64,000 nt of DNA from DASWIP01 sp036397635 (GTDB taxonomy: Bacteria; Actinomycetota; AC-67). This document shows, in pieces, positions 50,342 to 59,379 of the stretch (the first letter of the stretch is position 1; every line of letters begins with the position of its first letter). The position numbers and the translations under genes are program-made. The notes beneath the pieces were generated by a model that saw nothing but the letters and a program-made list of their open reading frames with translations, did not search any database and was not told the origin of the DNA. The stretch lies in the NCBI GenBank assembly GCA_036397635.1, contig DASWIP010000062.1, positions 1 to 64,000 of the forward strand. The letters are read 5' to 3'.

Positions 50342-51594
50342 ACCGAGCGCGGGTGCTGCTCGCGCACGACGGCCTCGTCGGGCAGGGCGAAGTGGTCGTG
50401 GATCGCCTGCACGGCGCGCGCGACGTCGATCTCCCTGACCACGCAAGTGATCCGGATGGTCGAGGTCGAGATCATCTCGATGTTCACGCCGGCCTCGGCG
50501 AGCGCGCGGAACATCCCGGCCGCCACCCCCGGATGGCTCTTCATCCCGGCGCCGATCAGCGAGACCTTCGCGACGTCCGCGTCGGCCTCGATCCCGTCGG
50601 CATCCAGCTCACGCATCAGGGGCTCGAGGGCTTTCCTGACGGCGTCGATGTCTTCGCGAGGCACAGTGAACGAGATGTCGGTGTGACCGGCTCGCGAGAC
50701 GTTCTGCACGATCATGTCGAGGTTGATGCCGGCCTCGGCGATCGTCTCGAACAGGCGGCCGGCGATCCCGGGTCGGTCGGCGACCCCATGGACCGTGATC
50801 TTCGCCTCGGTTGTGTCGTAGGTGACACCCGAGATAATCGCCTTCTCCATGCGCTCGTCTTCCTCCCTGACAAAGGTTCCGGGTGCTGAGAGATCGAAGC
50901 TGGAGGCGACCCGCACCAGCACGCCGTAGTTGCGAGCGTACTCGACCGATCGCGCCATCAGCACGCGCGCGCCCGAGGCAGCCATCTCGAGCATCTCCTC
51001 GTAGCTGACGGCGTGCAGGACGCGCGCGGTGGGCACGATCCGCGGATCGGCCGTGAACACACCGGCGACGTCGGTGTAGATCTCGCAGACCTCGGCGTCC
51101 AGCGCGGCGGCGAGCGCGACCGCGGTGGTATCCGAACCGCCGCGGCCGAGCGTGGTCACGTCGTAGCTCTCATCCGAGACGCCTTGGAAGCCGGCGACGA
51201 TGACGATCTTGCCCTGCTGCAACGCCTCGCGCAGCCGGTCGGCGCGCACCTCTTTGATCTTGGCGCGACCGTGATCGGTCGTGGTGATGATGCCGGCCTG
51301 CGAACCGGTGAACGACACCGCGCTATGCCCGAGGTCGTGGATCGCCATCGCGAGCAGCGCCATCGAGATGCGCTCGCCGGCGGTCAGCAGCATGTCCAGC
51401 TCCCGCGGCTGCGGCGCCGGCGATACCTGCTCGGCCAGCGTCACCAGCTCGTCGGTCGTGTGGCCCATCGCGCTGACGACGACGCAGACGTCCTTGCCCG
51501 CCTCGCGGGTCGCAACCACATGGCGCGCGACGTTGCGGATCTTTTCAGCATCACCGACCGAGGAGCCGCCGTACTTCTGGACGACCAGGTTCAA
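50338..51594 (-). CDS. lysC: Aspartate kinase
   Basis: 418 residues from TTG 51594 (MNLVVQKYGGSSVGDAEKIRN). The kinase N-terminus KYGGSSV, the FTGSQAG and TTLGRGGSDTTA blocks, and two C-terminal ACT domains (about 265-410; VHGVADRPGIAGRLFETIAEAGINLDMI and VSLIGAGMKSHPGVAAGMFRALAEAGVNIEMIS) are as in lysine/threonine-feedback-inhibited enzymes. The longer frame to 51705 is made of 7-residue repeats (GATIEPA) from a minisatellite and is not used. First step of the aspartate family pathway. Confidence 0.95.
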   Translation of the reverse strand: MNLVVQKYGGSSVGDAEKIRNVARHVVATREAGKDVCVVVSAMGHTTDELVTLAEQVSPAPQPRELDMLLTAGERISMALLAMAIHDLGHSAVSFTGSQAGIITTTDHGRAKIKEVRADRLREALQQGKIVIVAGFQGVSDESYDVTTLGRGGSDTTAVALAAALDAEVCEIYTDVAGVFTADPRIVPTARVLHAVSYEEMLEMAASGARVLMARSVEYARNYGVLVRVASSFDLSAPGTFVREEDERMEKAIISGVTYDTTEAKITVHGVADRPGIAGRLFETIAEAGINLDMIVQNVSRAGHTDISFTVPREDIDAVRKALEPLMRELDADGIEADADVAKVSLIGAGMKSHPGVAAGMFRALAEAGVNIEMISTSTIRITCVVREIDVARAVQAIHDHFALPDEAVVREQHPRSV

Positions 51595-51656
51595 TCGCGG
51601 CCCCCCAGGCTCAATCGCGGCCCCCCCGGGCTCAATCGTGGCCCCTGCGGGCTCAA
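51591..51656 (-). other. 21-codon relay ORF between plsY and lysC
   Basis: TTG 51656 overlaps the plsY stop (TGA 51655-51653). The frame runs 21 codons (MSPQGPRLSPGG, then PRLSLGGRD) and ends at TGA 51593-51591, overlapping TTG 51594 of lysC. The one shorter unit of the array (20 bp) puts the frame right. Translation is inferred. Confidence 0.45.
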
Positions 51657-51660
51657 TCGT
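51591..51660. repeat. Four tandem copies of the plsY stop/lysC start junction
   Basis: Units starting tcaatcg at 51591, 51611, 51632 and 51653 (periods 20, 21, 21). On the minus strand each reads GATTGA: the plsY stop TGA and lysC TTG overlap as TTGA. The plsY stop uses the unit at 51653, the lysC start the unit at 51591. Confidence 0.9.
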
Positions 51661-52291
51661 GGCCCCCGCGCGGCAGATCGAACAGCAGCCGGCCGACGAT
51701 CGCACGCCCCAAGGGGACGCCCGCGCGGCGATCCTCCTCCAAGCCCTCCAGCCGCCGGATCATGATCAGGCCGACGATGCCGGCGCACATCCACACCAGG
51801 GCGTTGTTGTAGCCGAACATGATCGCGAACACCGGCAGCAGGCCGAAGCCGACCCCGGTCCCGAACCCGCCGCGTTTCATCAGCGTGCCGAGCAGCGCGA
51901 TGACGCCGGTCACGCCCATGGCGCGCGGCACGATCACCAGCGACACGCCGGCGGCGGTCGTGAGGCCGCGGCCGCCCGCTGCTCGAAGGAAGGGCGCGAA
52001 CGAGTGCCCGGCGACGGCGGCGACGCCGAGCCAGGCCAGCGTTCCCGGATCCTCGTCGAGCAGCACCGCGACGAGGGCCGGCACGAAGCCTTTCACCATG
52101 TCAAGCACGACCGCGGTGATGCCGGCGGCCTTCGAGATCCGGTTCACGACCAGGAAATGGGCGTCGCCGGGCGAGTCCTGGCGGCGCATCTCGGCGATCA
52201 CGTCGCGCCGCCTCACGGCCAGCGCCAGCAGGTAAGGGGTCGGGATGGTGCCCGCGAGGAAGCCGACGGCGATCCAGACGATCGTCGGCAT
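51653..52291 (-). CDS. plsY: Glycerol-3-phosphate acyltransferase, PlsY-like
   Basis: 212 residues, about six to seven hydrophobic segments. PlsY-like marks are GTIPTPYLLA (14-23; usually GSIPTGYL), a VLDMVKGFVPALVA helix and AAGGRGLTTAAGV (in place of GGKGVATGLG). The motifs are diverged but ordered, so acyl-phosphate-dependent acylation of glycerol-3-phosphate is a fair inference. It is the gene before lysC. Confidence 0.75.
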   Translation of the reverse strand: MPTIVWIAVGFLAGTIPTPYLLALAVRRRDVIAEMRRQDSPGDAHFLVVNRISKAAGITAVVLDMVKGFVPALVAVLLDEDPGTLAWLGVAAVAGHSFAPFLRAAGGRGLTTAAGVSLVIVPRAMGVTGVIALLGTLMKRGGFGTGVGFGLLPVFAIMFGYNNALVWMCAGIVGLIMIRRLEGLEEDRRAGVPLGRAIVGRLLFDLPRGGHD

Positions 52292-52337
52292 GTCCTTGCC
52301 CCCTTCAGGCGGTGGACTCGGGTACTTTCTTCTTAGG

Positions 52338-53786
52338 ATGGTCGATCGGCAGCCAGATCCGGCGCAACGGGACGGGGGGCCCCGTGACGCGAACCCTATT
52401 CCACCACATCACGAGGCACCGGGTTCGCACCTTGAGCCGCCTGCCGTTCCCCCCCCGCTCGGCCCATCCGCACGTCCACCCGGCACCGTCGGCGAGGGCG
52501 GGATCAGCGTCCACGCCTTCGTGGACGTCCTACAGAACCGCCAGTTCCGACTGCTGTTCATCGGTCAAGGGATCAGCGCGCTGGGCGACTGGGTCGGGAC
52601 GCTCGCCTTCATCGTCGCAGCCGGCGAGCTCGCGCCCGGCAACGAGGCCGCGATCGCGTTCGTGCTCGTCCTCCGATTGCTGCCATCGCTGTTCGCGACG
52701 CCGCTCGGCGGTGTCCTCAGCGACCGCATGGATCGCAAGAGCATCATGGTGTGGACCGACATCGTCCGCTTCGGGATCATCGCGCTGGTTCCGTTCATCC
52801 CCAAGCTCGGCGTGCTGTACGTGCTGGCGTTCACGCAAGAGGTCTTCTCGTTATTCTTCCTCCCCGCGCGCGATGCAACGCTGCCGAACATCATCGAACG
52901 CAAGCACCTGGAGCCTGCCAACGCGCTGATCATGGGGTCGTCCTTCGCCGGAATCCCGCTGGCGGGGCCGGTGTTCGCGCTCCTTGCCTGGGTGGGTGCC
53001 CAGTATCCGGCGGCCGTGCCGGGAGCATTCATCTTCCACGAACGCGGGTACGCGTTCCCGTTCGTGTTCGATGCGTTGACGTATCTGGTTTCGGCCTGGT
53101 TCATCCTTCGCATGACGCTGCCGCGCCACGAGCACGTGCCGGGCGGCCCCGAGGAGCAGCCGTTCTGGGCATCGGCGCGGGAGGGCGCGCGCTACATCAT
53201 CCGCTCACCGCTGCATCGGGGGCTGGCGTGGTCGGTCAGCGTGGGCATGCTGGGAGGTGGCGTGCTGTTCGCGCTGGGGAAGTCCTACGTCGAGGACACC
53301 CTCGGCGGCGGCAACGTCGAGTTCGGATGGCTGATGGGGCTGTTCGGTTCGGGCATGGTCGGCGGCTTTTTCATCTCCCAGCTCAAGCCGCCGGGTGGGG
53401 TCGCGTGGATGGTTCGCATCTCGCTGGTGACCATGGGCGGCGTGCTGGCGTTCATGGCCGTGTTCAGCGTGCTGTGGATCGGCTACCTCGCTGCGGTCGC
53501 GTTCGGCATCGCGTTCAGCGTCAGCGTGATCGTGGCGATGAGCGCGATCCAAGCCGAGACCGACGACGAGCATCGCGGCCGCGTGATGGGTGCCGTGCAC
53601 ATGGTGTACCGAGGAGCTTTGGTCCTCGGCGCCTTGGGGTCGGCGGGCATCGCCGCGTTCGTCCCCGACGAAGGCTACGACTTGCCCCTCGGATTCCATC
53701 CGGACAAGAACCAGTTCGCGCTGGTGATCTCGGCAGCGTTGATCGCCGGAGGGTCTGTCGGGGTGCGGGGGAAGAAGCGCGCCTAG
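52338..53786 (+). CDS. MFS transporter
   Basis: 482 residues from ATG 52338. The first 65 residues are Pro/Arg-rich and probably cytoplasmic. Twelve membrane segments follow. The MFS signature between TM2 and TM3 is GVLSDRMDRKSIM, and the layout of an enlarged central loop with FIFHERGYAFPF recalls macrolide-efflux-like (MefA) members. Substrate unknown. Divergent from plsY, with about 45 bp between starts. Confidence 0.8.
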   Translation: MVDRQPDPAQRDGGPRDANPIPPHHEAPGSHLEPPAVPPPLGPSARPPGTVGEGGISVHAFVDVLQNRQFRLLFIGQGISALGDWVGTLAFIVAAGELAPGNEAAIAFVLVLRLLPSLFATPLGGVLSDRMDRKSIMVWTDIVRFGIIALVPFIPKLGVLYVLAFTQEVFSLFFLPARDATLPNIIERKHLEPANALIMGSSFAGIPLAGPVFALLAWVGAQYPAAVPGAFIFHERGYAFPFVFDALTYLVSAWFILRMTLPRHEHVPGGPEEQPFWASAREGARYIIRSPLHRGLAWSVSVGMLGGGVLFALGKSYVEDTLGGGNVEFGWLMGLFGSGMVGGFFISQLKPPGGVAWMVRISLVTMGGVLAFMAVFSVLWIGYLAAVAFGIAFSVSVIVAMSAIQAETDDEHRGRVMGAVHMVYRGALVLGALGSAGIAAFVPDEGYDLPLGFHPDKNQFALVISAALIAGGSVGVRGKKRA

Positions 53787-53826
53787 ATCCCCGGGGCCTC
53801 CGCCGTGCTCGATGTTGCTCCCAACA

Positions 53827-53962
53827 CGCTATGGTCAAGCTTCCTTTCAGTGAACGAGATGAACGTGAGGAACGCGAGAAGTCGGTCAGGCGAGCCTGGA
53901 ACCGTAGGCACCGTTCTTCCCGTAACTCCGTTTCGATCGCGCAAGGTCCGTTGACCATAGCG
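53827..53962. repeat. 136-bp segment bounded by 12-bp inverted repeats
   Basis: CGCTATGGTCAA (53827-53838) and TTGACCATAGCG (53951-53962) are exact reverse complements. The inside has no ORF. A small miniature-transposon-like element is possible, but no target duplication is visible. Confidence 0.5.
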
Positions 53963-53974
53963 GCCCGAGACTGA

Positions 53975-54089
53975 TCGGCCGCATCGGTCGGCCGCATCGA
54001 TCGGCCGCATCGGTCGGCCGCATCGGTGCGGCCGCATCGGTCGGCCGCATCGATCGGCCTGTTTCGGTCGGCCTGTGTCGGTCGGCGCC
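53975..54089. repeat. 13-14-bp tandem array, about eight copies
   Basis: Unit tcggccgcatcgg repeated with minor changes; the last two copies are tcggcctgtttcgg and tcggcctgtgtcgg. It lies downstream of both convergent genes. Confidence 0.85.
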
Positions 54090-54124
54090 GGTCACCACGC
54101 CTCCAGCGGCGGCGCACCCGTCGT

Positions 54125-55780
54125 TCAGCGCGCGGCTTTGCCCGCTGCGACCACCTCGAGTTCCCCGTCGCTGTAGCGCGCGCGCAGCACCTTCTTGTCG
54201 AACTTGCCCACGCTGGTCTTGGGGATCTCGTCCACGTAGGCGAACCGCTCGGGGAGCCACCAGCGCACGACCTTGTCGGTCAGGTATCCCCGCAGCGCTT
54301 CGGGATCGCGCGACGCGCCCTCCTTCAGCACCACGCACGCCAGGGGACGCTCGTCCCATTTCTCGTCCGGCACGCCCACCACGGCCGCCTCGATGACGTC
54401 GGGATGCCCCATCAGCGTGTTCTCGAGCTCGACCGATGAGATCCACTCGCCGCCGGACTTGATCACGTCCTTCGAGCGGTCGGTGATCTGGATGAAACCC
54501 TTCGGGTCGACCATGCCGACGTCGCCGGTGCGAAGCCAGCCGTCCTGGAACTTCTCGGGCGCGTCATCCTTGTAGTAGGAGCCCGTGATCCATGGACCGC
54601 GCACCTGGATCTCACCGATCGCCGTGCCGTCCCACGGCTGCTCCACACCGGCGTCGTTGACGATGCGCAGCTCGACGCCGGGTATCACACGGCCGGTCTT
54701 GGCGTACCACTCGTTCGCCTGTTCGTCGGGGACGCCGCGGGGCGGGCGCGCGATCGCCGCCACCGGCGAGGTCTCGGTCATCCCCCAGCCTTGGATGATC
54801 GGGATGCCGTGCTTCTCCTGGAACCTGTCGATGAGCGCGCGCGGCACGGCCGAGCCCCCGCAGGTTACGAACTCAAGCGACGACAGGTCGGCCGGGTTCT
54901 CGTCCGCGTACCGGAGCAGGTCGCTCCAGATCGTCGGCACCGCGGCCGCGTAGGTCGGCCGTTCGGCCTCGATCATCTTCGCCAGCGGCTCGGCCTGCAA
55001 GAACTTCTCGGGCATCAGCAGGTCGGTGCCGGCCAACCAGCACCCGTAGGGCAGTCCCCACGCCATCGCGTGGAACTGCGGAACGATCACGAGCGCTTTG
55101 TCCCGGTCCGACAGCGGAACGACCGCGCGCGAGCCGGTGCCGAATGCGTGCAACACGATCGAGCGATGGCTGTAGGCGACGCCTTTCGGGTCACCGGTCG
55201 TGCCGGTCGTGTAACACATGGCCGCGGCGGCGCGCTCATCCAGCACGGGCCACGCGAACCCCGGCTCCTCCGCTGCGAGCAGCTCGTCGTACCGATGCAC
55301 CTGCGCGCCGGCGACGTCCAGCCCCGCCGCGTCGCCGGAGCCGTTGACGATGTAGTGCTCAACCGTCTTCAGCTCGGCGGCGACGCGCGCGAGCAGCGGG
55401 ATGATCGAGTCGTCGACGATCACGACCTTGTCCTCGCCGTGGTTGACGACGTAGACGAGCTGGTCGGGGAACAGCCGCAGGTTCAGTGTGTGCAGCACCG
55501 CGCCCATCCCGGGGATGGCGAAGTAGGCCTCCATGTGCTCGCGGTTGTTCCACATGAACGTACCGACGCGGTCGCCTTCCCCGATGCCGAGCCGCTTCAG
55601 GGCGGCGGCGAGCTTCTCAGCGCTCTCGGCAACCTCGGCGAAGGTGGCGCGCCGCGCGCCGTCGCCCATCCAGGTGATCACCTCGCTGTTGCGGTGCACG
55701 CGCCGGCCGTGCCGCAGGATCATCTGCGTGGTCAGTGGGAAGTCCATCATCGTGCTCAGGACCGCGGGCTGCTTCGCCAT
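54125..55780 (-). CDS. Fatty-acid-CoA ligase (AlkK/FadD-like)
   Basis: 551 residues of the ANL superfamily. The AMP-binding loop is CYTTGTTGDPKGVAYSHRS, followed by GWGMTETSPVA and the C-terminal DRSKDVIKSGGEWISS with the catalytic Lys region near the end (KTSVGKFDKK). It activates fatty acids to acyl-CoA via acyl-AMP. I start at ATG 55780, preceded by GGAGGGAG, not the longer frame to 55819. Chain-length preference cannot be read. Confidence 0.92.
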   Translation of the reverse strand: MAKQPAVLSTMMDFPLTTQMILRHGRRVHRNSEVITWMGDGARRATFAEVAESAEKLAAALKRLGIGEGDRVGTFMWNNREHMEAYFAIPGMGAVLHTLNLRLFPDQLVYVVNHGEDKVVIVDDSIIPLLARVAAELKTVEHYIVNGSGDAAGLDVAGAQVHRYDELLAAEEPGFAWPVLDERAAAAMCYTTGTTGDPKGVAYSHRSIVLHAFGTGSRAVVPLSDRDKALVIVPQFHAMAWGLPYGCWLAGTDLLMPEKFLQAEPLAKMIEAERPTYAAAVPTIWSDLLRYADENPADLSSLEFVTCGGSAVPRALIDRFQEKHGIPIIQGWGMTETSPVAAIARPPRGVPDEQANEWYAKTGRVIPGVELRIVNDAGVEQPWDGTAIGEIQVRGPWITGSYYKDDAPEKFQDGWLRTGDVGMVDPKGFIQITDRSKDVIKSGGEWISSVELENTLMGHPDVIEAAVVGVPDEKWDERPLACVVLKEGASRDPEALRGYLTDKVVRWWLPERFAYVDEIPKTSVGKFDKKVLRARYSDGELEVVAAGKAAR

Positions 55781-55864
55781 GGCTCTCCCTCCGTCATGCG
55801 ATGTGGGGCTCATCGTCATGTTTCGAGCAGCGCGCGCGCAAACCTGCCTGTCAGGAGCGACGAA

Positions 55865-56530
55865 CTAGCGCGCTGCGGCGGTGACCGAAGCACGGGCGGC
55901 GCGCGCGAGCTGCTCGGCCGCATCGGTGTCCGGCGGTTCGTCGCCGGGATACGTGTACCCGACCACGAAGACCATCGAGCCGTACGAGAAGATCGCCTCG
56001 TCCTGTACGGCGTCACCGAAGCGCAACCGCATGCCGATCGCCCCGGTCACGTCCGCGACACCGAACACCTCGTCGGCGTGATCGCAGGTCAGCACGATCA
56101 GCTCGCGCGCGAACGCGGTCGCGCCTTCGACGCGCTCGAACGTCAGAACCCACGCGGAGGCGAGCGCGTCGCTTCCACGCCAAGCACGCCCGAGGCCGCG
56201 GCTGAACCCGTGCTCGTCGAGCAGCGGCCGTCCCAGCTCCGGGTTCGAGAACGCGCGCGCGATCTCGTCGGCGTCGAGCGGATCGTCGGCCGACGCCGCC
56301 CCGGTGACCGCTTCTTGCTGAGGCAGCGTTCGCGCGAGGTCCTCCGGCGGACGCGCGCCGACGACGGTCGCCTCGGAGTGCAGCCGGCCGGCTTGCTCGC
56401 ACGGATCGTTCGACAGCGTCAGGGTCACTACGAGCAGCGCGAGCGCGGTCACGCCGATCAGCCCGGCGCCGGCGACGAGTCCCCAACGGGCCGCCCGACG
56501 GGGCCCCGACCCCGGGCGCGGTTCCGTCAT
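55865..56530 (-). CDS. Membrane-anchored hypothetical protein
   Basis: 221 residues: basic N-terminus, one hydrophobic helix (about 16-39), then an Ala/Asp/Glu-rich soluble domain probably outside the membrane. One Cys lies right after the helix (DPCEQAG) and one near residue 148. I recognise no family. It lies between the ligase and recR, minus strand, ending 85 bp from the ligase start. Likely a real gene on codon use and length, function unknown. Confidence 0.6.
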   Translation of the reverse strand: MTEPRPGSGPRRAARWGLVAGAGLIGVTALALLVVTLTLSNDPCEQAGRLHSEATVVGARPPEDLARTLPQQEAVTGAASADDPLDADEIARAFSNPELGRPLLDEHGFSRGLGRAWRGSDALASAWVLTFERVEGATAFARELIVLTCDHADEVFGVADVTGAIGMRLRFGDAVQDEAIFSYGSMVFVVGYTYPGDEPPDTDAAEQLARAARASVTAAAR

Positions 56531-56534
56531 CGAG

Positions 56535-57131
56535 CTAGATGTCGCGGCGGCCTTCGAGCGCGCGCCCGAGCGTGACCTCGTCGGCGTACTCGAGGTCGCC
56601 GCCGACCGGCAGGCCGCTCGCGATGCGCGTCACACGGACGCCGAGCGGCTTGATCAGATTCGCGAGGTAGATCGCCGTGGCCTCGCCCTCGACGTTCGGG
56701 TTGGTCGCGACGATCACCTCTCGCACCTCGTCACCCTGCAGCCGGGCGAGCAGCTCTTTGATCCGCAGATCGTCGGGGCCGATGCCGTCCATCGGCGAGA
56801 TGTGCCCGCCGAGCACGTGATAGCGGCCGCGAAACTCCTGGGTGCGCTCGACCGCGACGATGTCGGGCGGCTCCTCGACCACGCAGACCATAGACGGATC
56901 GCGCCTCGGGTCGCGGCAGTAGTTGCAATGCTCACCCTCGCTGACGTTGTAGCAGGTGCGGCAGATCGCCACCTTCTCCTTCGCGGCGATGATCGCGTCG
57001 GCGAGCGCTCGCACCTCGTCGTCCTCGGTCTTGAGCAGGTAGAAGGCCAGCCGCTGCGCGCTCTTCACGCCGATGCCGGGCAGACGGCGCAGCGCCTCGA
57101 TGAGATCCTGAACGGGCCCTTCGAACAGCAT
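56535..57131 (-). CDS. recR: Recombination mediator RecR
   Basis: 198 residues, standard RecR length. A helix-hairpin-helix (LRRLPGIGVKSAQRLAF, 14-30), C4 zinc finger (Cys57, 60, 69, 72) and Toprim domain (VVEEPPDIVAVE, VIVATNPNVEGEATAIYLA) in order. It loads RecA at gaps with RecF/RecO. It follows dnaX by 13 bp, the classic dnaX-recR pairing, without the usual ybaB gene. Confidence 0.96.
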   Translation of the reverse strand: MLFEGPVQDLIEALRRLPGIGVKSAQRLAFYLLKTEDDEVRALADAIIAAKEKVAICRTCYNVSEGEHCNYCRDPRRDPSMVCVVEEPPDIVAVERTQEFRGRYHVLGGHISPMDGIGPDDLRIKELLARLQGDEVREVIVATNPNVEGEATAIYLANLIKPLGVRVTRIASGLPVGGDLEYADEVTLGRALEGRRDI

Positions 57132-57144
57132 GGTGACCCCGAGG

Positions 57145-58857
57145 CTACTCGTCGATCTTCAGGTCGTCCCCGAAGCCGGCCTTGAGGATGTCGACGGGAT
57201 CCTCGGGCGCATCGTCGGTCGCGTCGACGAAGTCGGTCGACTCCTCGTCCTCATCCGGACGCTGCCCGACGGTCGCGCGGATATTGGGGCTGACGCCGAG
57301 CACCTGGTTGACCGCGGCGGCGATCATGCCGGCGTTCTTGGGGACCACGAGCTGCTCGGCGTGCCAGGCGAAACGATGCTCGAGCACCAGCTCGCCCGAC
57401 TCGATCGACACCGGCGTCGCGTCCATCACGTAGGAGTGCACGCGCTTGGAGGCCTTGCGTATCTCCTCGAGCACCATCGCCCAGGATCGCCGAAGCTTGT
57501 CGAGATCCAGTGAAGCGGCCGCCGACGGCGCGGCCTCGACCGGCGCGGACTTCTTGGGCGCGGACTTCTTGGGCGCGGTCTTCTCGGGTGGTGGCGTCGT
57601 CTTGGCGCGCTCGGCCTCGGTGGCGGGCTCGGCCTCGGTGGCGGGCTTGGCCTCCGCGGGCGCGGCCTCGGCCGGCGCGGCGGGCGCGGGGGCCGGTGCT
57701 TGCGCGGCGCCGCCCACCTCGAGGATGCGTTCGAGCCGCTCGATGCGACCGATCGCCGCGACCGCGGTGTCGTCCACCTCGGGCACGGTCGCGCGCATGA
57801 CCGCGAGCTCGATCGTGAGCCGCGGCGACGCCTGGTTGCGCATGTCCACGAGCGCGTCGGTGAACAGCCGCAGCAGGTGCACGAGCTTGCCTTGCCCGAA
57901 CCGTTCCGCCTGAGCGGCGAAGCGCGCGCGCGTCTCCTCGGTCGCATCGATCAGCTCGGAGGTGTCCTCGACCTGCTTGGTCAGCACGAGCCCGCGCACG
58001 TGCTCGAGCACCTCGCGCGCCAGCACCCGCATGTCGTGGCCCTCCTCGACGAAGCGGGCGACCATGCCGATCGCGGCCGGCGTGTCGTTCACGGCGAGCG
58101 CGTCGGCGAAGGCGAACAGCGCGTCGCCACCCATCGCGCCCAGCAGCCGAGCCGCATCAGCGAGATCGACCGAACCGGTCGAGGCGAGCTGATCTAGGGT
58201 CGAAAGCGCGTCCCGGACGCCGCCCTCGGCCGCGCGCGCGACCAGCTGCAGCGCGCCCTCGTCGGCGGTGATCCCCTCTTCGGCGCAGACCTTGGCCAGG
58301 TGGTCGGCGATCTGGGTGCTCGAGACGCGACGGAAATCGAAGCGCTGGCAGCGCGACAGGATCGTCGGCAGGACCTTGTGCGGCTCGGTGGTCGCGAACA
58401 CGAAGATCACGTGCTCGGGCGGCTCCTCGACCGTCTTGAGGAACGCGTTCCAGCCCTGGGTCGAAACCATGTGAGCCTCGTCGACGATGTAGACCTTGCG
58501 ACGCGCGTTCGCCGGCGCGAGCAGCGCGTTCTCCCGCAGGTCGCGCACGTCGTCAACACCCCCGTGGCTGGCCGCGTCTATCTCGATCACGTCCAGGCTC
58601 GAGCCCTCGGTGATCGCGCGACAGGTATCGCAGGCGTTGCACGGGATCGGCGTCGGGCCTTTCTCGCAGTTCAGCGCCTTCGCCAGGATGCGCGCGGTGC
58701 TGGTCTTCCCGGTGCCGCGCGAGCCGGAGAACAGGTAGGCGTGCGCGACCCGGCCGTCCTTGATCCCGGCCTGGAGCGTCTCGGTGACGTGCTCTTGGCC
58801 GAGAACCTCTTCGAAGACCTGGGGGCGGTATCTCCGATACAGCGCCATCGATGCCAT
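57145..58857 (-). CDS. dnaX: DNA polymerase III subunit gamma/tau
   Basis: 570 residues. Walker A GSRGTGKT (45-52), zinc cysteines Cys64, 73, 76, 79, DEAHMVS and the SRC-type sensor FSRC-like LSRCQRF follow. After the AAA+ part there is a Pro/Ala/Lys/Glu-rich linker (about 395-450) and a tau-like C-terminus. An ATG at 58848 (MALYRRYRP) is the more conserved start, nine bases in. It is the clamp-loader motor. Confidence 0.95.
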   Translation of the reverse strand: MASMALYRRYRPQVFEEVLGQEHVTETLQAGIKDGRVAHAYLFSGSRGTGKTSTARILAKALNCEKGPTPIPCNACDTCRAITEGSSLDVIEIDAASHGGVDDVRDLRENALLAPANARRKVYIVDEAHMVSTQGWNAFLKTVEEPPEHVIFVFATTEPHKVLPTILSRCQRFDFRRVSSTQIADHLAKVCAEEGITADEGALQLVARAAEGGVRDALSTLDQLASTGSVDLADAARLLGAMGGDALFAFADALAVNDTPAAIGMVARFVEEGHDMRVLAREVLEHVRGLVLTKQVEDTSELIDATEETRARFAAQAERFGQGKLVHLLRLFTDALVDMRNQASPRLTIELAVMRATVPEVDDTAVAAIGRIERLERILEVGGAAQAPAPAPAAPAEAAPAEAKPATEAEPATEAERAKTTPPPEKTAPKKSAPKKSAPVEAAPSAAASLDLDKLRRSWAMVLEEIRKASKRVHSYVMDATPVSIESGELVLEHRFAWHAEQLVVPKNAGMIAAAVNQVLGVSPNIRATVGQRPDEDEESTDFVDATDDAPEDPVDILKAGFGDDLKIDE

Positions 58858-58895
58858 GGAGGTCCGATTCTAGCCGTCGCCGCCGACGGCGCGTC

Positions 58896-58925
58896 TTGAC
58901 CACCATACCTAAACTAGTTTAGACT
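58896..58925 (+). promoter_or_regulatory. Promoter with a 14-bp palindromic operator
   Basis: -35 TTGACC (58896-58901), 18-nt spacer, -10 TAGACT (58920-58925). CTAAACTAGTTTAG (58909-58922) is a perfect palindrome lying between and over the -10. A further TAAACC lies at 58929. It drives the membrane protein/winged-helix pair, whose regulator is the likely repressor. Confidence 0.7.
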
Positions 58926-58953
58926 TACTAAACCTAAGAGGGGGGAGCCGACC

Positions 58954-59379
58954 ATGGACCAGGACCAAGCATCGATGCTCGAGCATCTCGACATGGGCGA
59001 GCAGCGCGCGAACCGCCGCCTCCGCACCGCTGTTGCCTCGGTCTGGACGCTGATGGGGGTCTGGATGATCGTGGGCGGGGTCATCCTCGATGTGACCCAC
59101 CTCGAGCCTCCCTATTGGATCATCCTGTGGGCGGGAGGCCTGCTGGCTTTCCTCGCGATCGCCTTCGTGGTCATGCGAAGAAGTGGCATGAGGCCTTCAC
59201 GCGGAGCGGTTGCGCTGTTCCCGTTCTGGCTTCCGGCGCTTGCGTTAGCCGTTGGGCAGCTCACCGGATTCGCCCTCCGCGAGGTGACCCCCGCGATCGA
59301 TCAGACGCTCGGTGGCGTTGCCGTGGCGGCCGGCTTCTTCGCGGTCAGTTTCCACGTAACGAGGCCGTTGCGGAAGTGA
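58954..59379 (+). CDS. Four-span membrane protein paired with a regulator
   Basis: 141 residues after a strong site (agagggggg). Four hydrophobic spans (about 24-49, 54-73, 82-103, 110-133). No catalytic motif is seen. The stop overlaps the GTG of the winged-helix gene by 4 nt, so the pair is translated together. Functions of such membrane/repressor pairs are unknown; a repressor that is itself membrane-gated is one possibility. Confidence 0.65.
   Translation: MDQDQASMLEHLDMGEQRANRRLRTAVASVWTLMGVWMIVGGVILDVTHLEPPYWIILWAGGLLAFLAIAFVVMRRSGMRPSRGAVALFPFWLPALALAVGQLTGFALREVTPAIDQTLGGVAVAAGFFAVSFHVTRPLRK

Larger units (their letters stand above)
53787..54124. other. 338-bp convergent spacer with inverted and tandem repeats, no gene
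   Basis: Between the MFS gene and the acyl-CoA ligase. I see a 12-bp inverted repeat pair and a 13-mer array (next two entries) but no ORF with coding features; the open frames here are low-complexity shadows. Confidence 0.6.

Noticed and set aside
51595..51705. N-terminal extension of LysC by 37 residues
   Set aside because: It is made of minisatellite repeats and the conserved kinase start MNLVVQKYGG follows TTG 51594.
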